The notes under the pieces: generated by a model | What the model was told of the DNA's origin: nothing | What the model saw: only the letters and a program-made list of their open reading frames with translations | Databases searched by the model: none | Position numbers and translations under genes: made by a program | In this document: piece by piece, positions 54,199-62,400 of the stretch | How the letters are laid out: each line of letters opens with the position of its first letter | How positions within the stretch are numbered: the stretch's first letter is position 1 | Source of the DNA: Brevundimonas sp. Root1279 | Lineage (GTDB): Bacteria; Pseudomonadota; Alphaproteobacteria; Caulobacterales; Caulobacteraceae | DNA: 64,000 bases | Assembly: GCF_001425945.1 (NCBI RefSeq) | Contig: NZ_LMEB01000008.1 | Span: 219,109 to 283,108 of the forward strand | Direction of reading: 5' to 3'

Positions 54199-54402
54199 AT
54201 GAACGACAAGGACACCGGCCCGGCCACCCTGCACTACGGCGACGGCGAATACGCCGTGCTGAAACCCGGCCGCTACGTGGTCTGCGCCGTCACCGGCCGG
54301 CCGATCGTGCTCGAGGCGCTGCGCTATTGGTCGGTCGCGCGTCAGGAGCCCTACGCCGCCCCCGAGCACGCGCTCGAGCGGCTTCGACCTGGCGCCGCCT
54401 GA
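54199..54402 (+). CDS. DUF2093 family protein
   Basis: A 67-residue soluble protein matching DUF2093: LHYGDGEYAVLKPGRYVVCA, VTGRPIVLEALRYWSVARQE and PYAAPE. The family is alphaproteobacterial, often next to xseA, as here (47 bases). A GCTAAC word eight bases before the ATG suggests a leaderless start. Function unknown. Confidence 0.85.
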   Translation: MNDKDTGPATLHYGDGEYAVLKPGRYVVCAVTGRPIVLEALRYWSVARQEPYAAPEHALERLRPGAA

Positions 54403-54583
54403 TTCGCCTCCGCTATCCCCAATTTTGATGTCATCGGGCGATGACCGCGGAATTCGCCTGTCGCGGGCGAAACTCCAGGGTGAGTAAGCGTTTACGGCCT
54501 GTGTGATCGACGTTCAGTCATGGACGCGTAAGTTTGTCGCGCCTACGTTCCGCGCCTCAGACGCCCCGACCCAACGCCGCACC

Positions 54584-55090
54584 ATGACGTCCCTCGCCGC
54601 CATCCAGATCCTCCTTGTCGACGACAATCCGCACATGCGGACCATCGCCTCGGCTGTGCTCAAGTCCGCCGGCATCAAGAAGGTGGTCGAGGCGTCGGAC
54701 GGCGCCCAGGCGCTGGAGATGCTTCGCGAGCACGCCATCGACCTGGCCATCGTCGACTACAACATGTTCCCGCTGGACGGCGTCGAGTTCACCCGACTGG
54801 TCCGCAACAGCCCCGACAGCGCCAACCCCTATCTGCCGATCATCATGATGACCGGCCACTCGGGGAAGAAGCGCGTCTATGACGCCCGCGACGCCGGCGT
54901 CACTGAGTTTCTCGTCAAGCCGATCACCGCCAAGGCCGTTCTGGACCGCATCCAGGCGGTGATCTGGCGGCCGCGTCCGTTCGTGAAGACCGAGGGCTAT
55001 TTCGGGCCCGACCGCCGCCGCAGCGCCGCCGCCGACTACAAGGGCCCGTTCCGCCGGGCCACCGACCAGTCCCGCGACGACGCCGCCTAG
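54584..55090 (+). CDS. single-domain response regulator
   Basis: A 168-residue protein: the receiver domain occupies residues 5-130, with phospho-acceptor D58 (DLAIVDYNMFPLDG), acidic pair DD near 13-14, T90 and K112 (FLVKPITAK). A conserved tail follows, including TEGYFGPDRRRSAAADYKG, but no output domain. This YFGPDRRR-type tail recurs in alphaproteobacterial CheY-like proteins. ATG 54584 starts the receiver without the upstream extension. The partner kinase is not adjacent. Its stop overlaps the convergent acyltransferase gene by four bases. Confidence 0.88.
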   Translation: MTSLAAIQILLVDDNPHMRTIASAVLKSAGIKKVVEASDGAQALEMLREHAIDLAIVDYNMFPLDGVEFTRLVRNSPDSANPYLPIIMMTGHSGKKRVYDARDAGVTEFLVKPITAKAVLDRIQAVIWRPRPFVKTEGYFGPDRRRSAAADYKGPFRRATDQSRDDAA

Positions 55091-56031
55091 GTCTTCGCCG
55101 CGGCGTCCTGCTCGGCCAGGGCCTCGTAGACCCGGTTCGGCCAGCGCTTGTGCACCCAGAACCAGTCGATCGGACTCTCACGCACCCGGTCCTCGATGAA
55201 GGTCGTGATCTGCTGCACCCCGCGGGCGATGTCCGCCTGGCGGTCGCCGGTCTTCTCCAGCTCGATCGGGTCGTAGACCGTCACCCTGAAGCGCACCCCG
55301 GGCAGCCGCACCACCGACATGGTCTGCAGGACCGTGCCGAAGCGCAGCGCCAGCCGGCTCGGACCCGGCGCGGCGTTCACCGGCTGACCGAAAAAGGTGA
55401 CCTCCGGCCCCTCGTTGAACTTCTGATCGTTCATCAGGGCCACGGACTCGCCCCTCGCCAGCCCGGCCAGCAGTTCGCGCGCGCCGTCTCCGCCTTTGGG
55501 CGCGAACAGCTTGACGCCATAGCGCGCCCGCGCCGCGATGATCTGAGCGTCAACATAGGGATTGTTCGCCGCGCGATAGGTGATCTGGCAGTTCACCCCC
55601 GCCCCGGTGATGGTCGCCGCCAGGGTCTCGATATTGGCGAAATGGCCGCCGACGAAGACCACCGGCCGGCCGGAGTCGCGGATGGCGTGCAGCCGTTCCA
55701 GCCCGACCACTTCGATGCGGTTCTCGGCCACCAGCCGGTCCATCACCGCCGTCTCGGCGAAGCTGCGCCCGGTCTGCTCCCACTGCGCCAGGGCCAGGGC
55801 CTCGCGCTCGGCCGGGCTCATATCGGGGAAGGCGATGCGGAGGTTGCGCATCACCGTCTTCTGTGTGCCGGTCTTGGGTCCTAGAGCCTTAAGCAGCCAG
55901 CCGCCCAGGGCCGAGGCCCGCTCGACGCCGAGCAGGCGCATGAAGCCGACGAAGCCGGCGAAGCCGACCGACTCCAGCCGCCAGGCCAGATCCTGGCCGA
56001 AGCTCACCGGCTTATGGTCGTCACCAGGCAA
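55087..56031 (-). CDS. LpxL/HtrB-like lipid A acyltransferase
   Basis: A 314-residue protein of the lysophospholipid acyltransferase group. VVFVGGHFANIETLAATITG carries the HX4E catalytic pair (His, then Glu four residues later). QITYRAANNPYVDAQIIAAR, LMNDQKFNEGPEVTFFGQPV and DWFWVHKRWPNR are family features. It probably adds a secondary acyl chain to lipid A. It overlaps the start of the SDR gene by eleven bases, unusual for this family, and converges with the response regulator. Confidence 0.85.
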   Translation of the reverse strand: MPGDDHKPVSFGQDLAWRLESVGFAGFVGFMRLLGVERASALGGWLLKALGPKTGTQKTVMRNLRIAFPDMSPAEREALALAQWEQTGRSFAETAVMDRLVAENRIEVVGLERLHAIRDSGRPVVFVGGHFANIETLAATITGAGVNCQITYRAANNPYVDAQIIAARARYGVKLFAPKGGDGARELLAGLARGESVALMNDQKFNEGPEVTFFGQPVNAAPGPSRLALRFGTVLQTMSVVRLPGVRFRVTVYDPIELEKTGDRQADIARGVQQITTFIEDRVRESPIDWFWVHKRWPNRVYEALAEQDAAAKT

Positions 56032-56791
56032 TGGTGATCCCGCCGTCCACGACCAGGGTCTGCCCGGTCATGTAGCTGGAGGCCGGCGAGGCCAGGTACA
56101 CTGCTGCGCCGGCGATCTCGTCCGGCTGGCCGATACGCTTCAGCGGCGCCGGCTCGGTGACCTGCTTCAGCAGCTCGGGATTCTCCCACAGATATTTGGC
56201 GAAGTCGGTCTGCACCAGGCCGGGGGCGATGCAGTTGACCCGCACGTTCGACGGCCCCCACTCCACGGCCAGGTTGCGGGCCAGCTGCATGTCGGCGGCC
56301 TTGGAGATGTTGTAGGCGCCGATCAAGGCGTTGCCGCGAAGCCCGCCGATCGACGAGACGATGATCACCGAGCCCGATTTGCGCTCCAGCATCTGCGGCG
56401 CGCACATCTGGATCAGCCAGTGGTTGGAGACCACGTTGTTCTGCAGGATCTTGCCGAACTGGTCGTCGCTGATGCCGCCCATCGGCCCGGCGTAGGGGTT
56501 GGTCGCGGCGTTGCAGACCACGATGTCGATCTTGCCGAAGGCGGCGTTGGTCTCGTCGACCAGCCGCTGCAGGTCCTCGCGGGAGGCGATGTTGGCGGGG
56601 ATGGCGATGGCGCGCTGATCGCCGTGCTTTTCATTGATCGCCTGGGCCACCTCGTCGCACGGCCCGGCCTTGCGCGACGAGATCACCACCTTGGCGCCGT
56701 GCTCGGCCAGCCGCTCGGCGATCGCCTTGCCGATGCCCCGCGAAGAGCCGGTGATGACGGCGACCTGACCGCTAAGATCGAACAATTCCAT
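56021..56791 (-). CDS. short-chain dehydrogenase/reductase
   Basis: A 256-residue classical SDR. The cofactor motif is GSSRGIGKAIA, NAAT follows at the Asn position, and the catalytic Ser-Tyr-Lys set is in IIVSSIGGLRGNALIGAYNI and YNISKAADM. PGLVQTDFAKYL and YMTGQTLVVDGGITI complete the signature. The substrate is unknown. GAGG precedes ATG 56791. It is translationally linked to the LpxL-like gene. Confidence 0.9.
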   Translation of the reverse strand: MELFDLSGQVAVITGSSRGIGKAIAERLAEHGAKVVISSRKAGPCDEVAQAINEKHGDQRAIAIPANIASREDLQRLVDETNAAFGKIDIVVCNAATNPYAGPMGGISDDQFGKILQNNVVSNHWLIQMCAPQMLERKSGSVIIVSSIGGLRGNALIGAYNISKAADMQLARNLAVEWGPSNVRVNCIAPGLVQTDFAKYLWENPELLKQVTEPAPLKRIGQPDEIAGAAVYLASPASSYMTGQTLVVDGGITIAW

Positions 56792-56900
56792 CGTTAACCT
56801 CGAAGGGTGGGGAGAATCCGTGCACGCTGGCCCGGCCTTATGCTCTGATACCCCGATACTCGGGCGATTCCATCCGGGAACACGGACCAGCCGGTAGCCA

Positions 56901-58169
56901 ATGCGCGCACTGACCCAGGGTTTTCTCTTCTTCGGCTATCTGTTCCTGGCCATGACGGTCGGCGCCTTCGTGTGGCGAGCCGGTCTGGGCGCGGGCGCGG
57001 GCGCGGCGGCGGGCATCGGGGCCCTCGGCCTGCTCGGGGCGGTGCACGGCATCGTCACCGGCAAGGCCCGCGCCGCCAGGCTCAAGAAGGAGATTGATCA
57101 GGTCCGCGAGGCCCACCGCCTGCTCGCCGACGCCATGGAGTCGACTCAGGGCGCCCTGACCGAACTGGCCCAGGCGATCGAGACCGGCGCCCTGTCCTCG
57201 ACCGAACAGCTGTCGGGCGAGGTCCGCATGCTGGAGAGCCTCATCCAGCAGATGAGCGAGTCGATCGACGAGCGCCTGTCGCAGCCGACGCCGGTGAGCG
57301 CCTTCGAGGCCCGCCATCAGCAGCAGTCCAACGTCCTGCTCCAGAACATCCACGAGGCCCTCGCCCACAACCGGGTCGACCTCTACCTGCAGCCGATCGT
57401 TTCCCTGCCGCAGCGCCGGACCATCTTCTACGAGAGCTTCACCCGCCTGCGCGCCGCCGACGACCGCATCATGATGCCGGCCGAATACCTGTCGGTCGCC
57501 GAAGGCGAGGGCCTGGTCCCGGCCATCGACAACCTGCTGCTGTTCCGCTGCGCCCAGATCGTCCGCCGCCTGGCCCGCCAGGACCGCAAGGTCGGCGTCT
57601 TCTGCAACGTCGCCCTGTCCTCGCTCGGCGACGAGACCTTCTTCCCGCAGTTCCTCGACTTCCTCAGCGAGAACCGCGATCTGAGCCAGTCGCTGATCTT
57701 CGAGCTCGGTCAGGCCACCTTCGACGCCCGCGGCGCCATCGAGGCGCGCAATATGGCCAAGCTGGCCGACCTGGGCTTCCGCTTCTCGATCGACAAGGTC
57801 CAGACGCTCGAGCTGGACTTCGCCGACCTGCAGCGCTCGGACGTGAAATTCATGAAGGTCTCGGCCGACCTGCTGATCGAGCAGTTGCTCGAGAATGAGG
57901 CCGCCGCCGCCCTGCCGACCCTGCGCGACATCACCCCGGCCGACTTCGCCGCCCTGACGCGTCGCTACGGCATCGAGCTGATCGCCGAGAAATGCGAGAC
58001 CGAGCGCCAGATCGTGGACATTCTCGAACTCGACATCGGCGTCGGCCAGGGTCACCTGTTCGGCGAGCCGCGCGCCATCAAGGAAGCCGTGCTGGCCGAA
58101 ACCGACCCCCCGGCCGACTTCCTGCGCTCGACCCTGCGCAGCGCCGAACAGCGCCGCCGGTACGCCTGA
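56901..58169 (+). CDS. tipF: TipF-like EAL-domain c-di-GMP receptor for flagellum assembly
   Basis: A 422-residue protein: two N-terminal membrane segments (residues 7-50), a coiled coil (about 55-130, HRLLADAMESTQGALTELAQ), then a degenerate EAL domain where the EAL motif reads ESFTRL near residue 176. TipF of Caulobacter crescentus has this layout, binds c-di-GMP and is needed for flagellum assembly at the pole; it is not a phosphodiesterase. The loss of the EAL triad fits a receptor. The gene name is by architecture; sequence identity was not checked. Divergent from the SDR gene. Confidence 0.7.
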   Translation: MRALTQGFLFFGYLFLAMTVGAFVWRAGLGAGAGAAAGIGALGLLGAVHGIVTGKARAARLKKEIDQVREAHRLLADAMESTQGALTELAQAIETGALSSTEQLSGEVRMLESLIQQMSESIDERLSQPTPVSAFEARHQQQSNVLLQNIHEALAHNRVDLYLQPIVSLPQRRTIFYESFTRLRAADDRIMMPAEYLSVAEGEGLVPAIDNLLLFRCAQIVRRLARQDRKVGVFCNVALSSLGDETFFPQFLDFLSENRDLSQSLIFELGQATFDARGAIEARNMAKLADLGFRFSIDKVQTLELDFADLQRSDVKFMKVSADLLIEQLLENEAAAALPTLRDITPADFAALTRRYGIELIAEKCETERQIVDILELDIGVGQGHLFGEPRAIKEAVLAETDPPADFLRSTLRSAEQRRRYA

Positions 58170-58176
58170 GCCCCGC

Positions 58177-59286
58177 CTAGAGGCGGCGGTTGAGCGCCGC
58201 GACGAGCTCGATCTGGCTGGTCACCCCCGCCTTCTCGAAGATGCGGCGCACATGCGTCCGCACCGTCGTCACCGCCGTGCCGCGCCGGTCGGCGATCATC
58301 TGCGGACTCAGCCCCTCCACCAGATCGCCCGCCACCAGGGACTCTGATCGGGTCAGATCGTACATGGCCACGGCCAGCCGTGCGGCGTCGGGTCCCCGAT
58401 CACGCGGGCGGCGCACCAGCACCAGCACCGGGCGCTCAAGAGCGAAGGGGTGACGCTCCCGCGGCAGTGCGACGACGTCCGCCAGCAGCGGCTCCAGCCC
58501 CGCGACGTCGCGCAACACGACCGATCCCGCCAGACCGCCCGGCCCGCCACGAGAGGCCATGACGATCTCGGCGCTCAGCAGGCGCCCGTCCGCCTCGTTG
58601 CAGGCCGACAGCCGTCCGCCACGGAGCCGAACATGAACGCCGGCCTCGAGCAGGGGCTCGGTCAAGGGCGTTCGACCCAGCACCGCCCCGCGGCCGTCGC
58701 AGATGAAGGCGGCGATCTGCAGCGCGGCCAGCGCGCCCGAGAGTACGGCGCTTCCCTGATCGGCCAGCAACATCTGCGTTCGCACCGCCGAGCGAATGTG
58801 CGGCGCCAGCCGGGCGAAAACCTTCCGGTCCTCGGCCTCGAAATGCCCCTGTCGATGGGTTCGCATGGCCGCCAGGCCGACGAGCAGACCTTCGCCCTTG
58901 ATCAGCGGGGACAGGCAGATGTGGGGGACATCGTAGCGTTCGACCCAGCCGCGCAGCTCCAGGGGGTCATCGGGCCGTCCGTAGGCGGGGAAATCGCCGT
59001 CGGTCAGGATCCGCCCCTCGGCTGCGGCGCCGCCCAGGGCCACGCGCCGATTGACGCGCGGATCGCCGCCGCCGGCATCGAGAAAATCCGTCACCGACTC
59101 CGGCGGCATCTCGGTCATCCAGTTGAACGGTACGGCCGCCGCCGCGCCCAGGCCGATGATCTGCCCCGAACGGGAGCCGGTCGCGCGCGCGAACCCGTCC
59201 AGGGCGTCCAACCAGGAGACGTCGCCGAGTGCGGCCGCCTGAAACCGGTCAATCACTGAAAGCAGATCGGCCTCGACCGCCCCCAT
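58177..59286 (-). CDS. LuxR-type regulator with GAF-like sensor domain
   Basis: A 369-residue protein. The N-terminal 200 residues resemble a GAF-like or autoinducer-type sensor (GWVERYDVPHICLSPLIKGE, LAPHIRSAVRTQMLLADQ). The C-terminal LuxR HTH, residues about 307-368, contains DLVEGLSPQMIADRRGTAVT and TVRTHVRRIFEKAGVTSQIE. It is divergent from the giant RTX gene with a palindrome between them, so it is likely its regulator. ATG 59286 has GGAGG directly adjacent, an unusually tight spacing. Confidence 0.85.
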   Translation of the reverse strand: MGAVEADLLSVIDRFQAAALGDVSWLDALDGFARATGSRSGQIIGLGAAAAVPFNWMTEMPPESVTDFLDAGGGDPRVNRRVALGGAAAEGRILTDGDFPAYGRPDDPLELRGWVERYDVPHICLSPLIKGEGLLVGLAAMRTHRQGHFEAEDRKVFARLAPHIRSAVRTQMLLADQGSAVLSGALAALQIAAFICDGRGAVLGRTPLTEPLLEAGVHVRLRGGRLSACNEADGRLLSAEIVMASRGGPGGLAGSVVLRDVAGLEPLLADVVALPRERHPFALERPVLVLVRRPRDRGPDAARLAVAMYDLTRSESLVAGDLVEGLSPQMIADRRGTAVTTVRTHVRRIFEKAGVTSQIELVAALNRRL

Positions 59287-59352
59287 CCTCCGCCCCCTTC
59301 GACGTGTTGTACCGACGCTACGCCAGCTTCAATCCATGCGGAAGCTACTAAA

Positions 59353-59375
59353 ATCTGACGACTTCTTCGTCAGAT
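59353..59375. promoter_or_regulatory. 9-bp perfect inverted repeat, candidate operator
   Basis: ATCTGACGA (59353-59361) and TCGTCAGAT (59367-59375) are a perfect inverted repeat with a 5-base spacer. It lies midway in the 165-base gap between the LuxR gene start (59286) and the RTX gene start (59452). Size and symmetry fit a LuxR-type dimer site. A hairpin is also possible in RNA. Confidence 0.6.
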
Positions 59376-59451
59376 CCGGTAGGTAGCCTGCCGCGCGACG
59401 GTCAGGCGGGATGCCGACCACATATGCGGCCAGCGACGAGGGGCGGAAAAA

Positions 59452-62400
59452 ATGGCGATCGTAACGGCGGGGACCGACTATGCGGTCCGTATGGACGAGG
59501 TGAACTTCGGCGGCCTTTGGGAGGGCACGCTGAAGATGGCCCCCAACTCGATCCGCTTCGTCTACGGCGGCGTCGGCTCCTACACCTCCTTCATCGGCTC
59601 GTTCAGCTACGACACCGTCTACGTCAACGGCCAGGGTGAGACGGTCTATGACGACCTGATCGGCGGCACGGTGACCGGCATCGTCGAATATGAGGAGGGC
59701 GTCATGACCTTCTCGATCAGCGGCCTGTCGATCCCGGCCCTGACCTTCGCCGAATGGGTCGAGGGCGGCCAGGCTCTCCAGGCCAAGATCGTCGGCCTCG
59801 CCGGCGCCGACCAGATCACCGGCAGCCCCTTCGACGACCTGCTCGAGGGCTGGGCCGGCAACGACAACATCAACGGCGGCGTCGGCAATGATGTGCTCTA
59901 CGGCATGGACGGCAACGACACCCTGATCGGAGGCGACGGCGACGACGTCTTCGCAGCCGCCATATCGGCCGGCACGCTTGATCGCGGCGACGACACCTAC
60001 CAGGGCGGGCTCGGCAACGACCGGGTCGACTTCTCCGCCGCCGCCGCCGGCGTCACCGTCAATCTCGGCTCCGGCATCGTGGCCGACGGCACGGGCGGGA
60101 CGGACACCTTCGTCAGCATCGAGGCCGTCACGGGCTCGGCCTTCAACGACACCCTTACCGGCGACGCACGGGACAACAGCTTCTTCGGCGGCGCGGGCGA
60201 CGACACGCTGGTCGGCGGGATCGGTGACGACCGCCTGGAAGGCGGAGCGGGCCTCGACACGGCCGGCTACGGCGGCGCCGCCTCGGCGGTCTTCGTCAAC
60301 CTCAACCTGACCGCGGCGCAGCAGACCAGCGGAGCCGGCCTCGACACCCTGGTCGGCGTCGAGAACCTCATCGGTTCCGCCTACAACGACATCCTGACCG
60401 GCGACGCCCTCAACAATCGGCTCGAGGGCGGGCTCGGCGACGATCTGATCAACGCCGGCGCCGGCAATGACCGTATCGACGGCGGCGGCGGGATCGACAC
60501 GGCGACCTACGCCACGGCCACGGCGGGCGTCTCCGTCGACCTGACCCTGACGAGCGCGCAGAACACGCTCGGGGCCGGGCAGGACACCCTGCTGGGCGTC
60601 GAGAACCTGATCGGCTCGAGCCACATCGACAGCCTGGTGGGCAGTTCCGCCGCCAACCGCATCGAAGGCGGGAACGGCGGCGACACCCTGGTCGGCATGG
60701 GCGGGGCGGACACCCTGGTCGGCGGCGACGGGGCCGACTTCCTGATCGGCGTCAATCCGGACGGCTCGGCCAGCGGGATCGACCGGCTTGAGGGCGGGAA
60801 CGGCGCGGACTTCTACATCGGCGACGCCGGCGACGTCGTGGCCCAGTTCGCCGCCGACGATGACGCTGTGGTCTTCCAGACCGCCCACCCGGTCGGCCGC
60901 ACCATGGTCGTCACCAACACCGACGGCTCGCGCGAGCTGCGCGCCTACGACGCCACCTATCAGACCTACACTTCGATGAAGCTGGAATCGGTCGCCGCCG
61001 GCGTGCGCTTCGACGCCGAGGTCTACAACCAGCCGAACGGCAACGGCGTGATGTTCCAGTCGGTGGGCGCGGCGGCGAACGTGTTCGAGGCCATCTCGTA
61101 CGATGGGGCCGGAACCGAGGCGATGATCAACGCCGAGCTCGCAGAGCTGAAGGCGTTCGGCGAGGCCCTCTACGCAGACGTCTTCTCCGTCCCGTCCAGC
61201 TCGGGCAAGGCTGATCCGAACGGTCCCCAGGCCGCCTTCCCGTGGCTGGCCGCCATCGTCGCGGCCGGCCTGTACAAGGCGGTCGACATGCAGGTTCAGG
61301 CGCACGGGGGGTGGGGTGCCTCCCTCAACAAGCTGGACGAGGCGACCGGGGCGAGCGCGCGCTGGCAGGGCTTCACGGCGGCCGCCAAGCGCGTCTTCGT
61401 CGGCTCGGACAGCAAGGCCGCCGCGACCTACGCCGCCTGTGTCGCCCCCCAGGGCGGCTCCGGCCAGTACGGCGCCGACGCCCTGCAGACCATGACCCAG
61501 GAGGATCGCGAAGCTCTCCAGGGAGGGCTTGAGGCCCAGGCTGCGCTCGATAAGGCGAACTGCCAGAGGGCGAGAAACAATCAAGAGCAGGTGCGTCAGA
61601 ACACGGACGGCAACGAGGCCCTGTTCACGGACGCCCTGGACCTGGCCGGGGGCGGCGGCGACGACTCCATCTTCCGCGTCACCGACGACGCGGAGCAGGC
61701 CCCCGTCGATGGCGCCCAGATGGCGGCCTCCGCCCTGGACAATGTGCAGGTGATCTCCGGCGGAAGCGGGGTCGACACCATCGTCTACGCCATGGACGGC
61801 GCGGGCGTGGTCGTGAACCTGGCTACGGGAACGGCGACCGGCGCCTTCGGGGTTGATCAGCTCTCCCAGATCGAAAACGTCTGGGGCGGCGCGGGCGCCG
61901 ATCAGCTGACCGGCGACGCAGCCGCCAACACCCTCTGGGGCAGCGACGGCGATGATACCCTGTCCGGCGCCGGCGGCGCCGATGTGCTCGACGGCGGAGC
62001 CGGATCCGACACAGCCGTCTTCAGCGGCCTGCGCTCGGCCTATGTCATCGCCACTGTGAGCGGCGTCACCACCGTGACCGGGCCGGACGGCGTGGACACC
62101 CTGACGGGCGTCGAGCGGCTGCAGTTCTCGGACGGGACCTTCGACCTCGCCGGCAATCCCGTCGGCGGCCAGGTCAACGGCACCGCCAACGCCGACACCA
62201 TGAACGGCACGGCCAACGCCGACAGCCTGTTCGGCCTCGGCGGCGACGACACCCTGAACGGCGCGGGCGGCGACGACCTGCTGCGCGGCGGTCTCGGCAA
62301 TGACACGCTCAACGGCGGCGCCGGGACCGACACGGCCGACTACGCCGACGCGACCGCCGGCGTGCGGGTGGAGCTGCTGCAGACGGCGGCCCAGAACACC

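Noticed and set aside
59353..59375. Terminator on the minus strand
   Set aside because: A short TTTT follows the hairpin when read on the minus strand, but no minus-strand gene ends there; it sits between two divergent starts.
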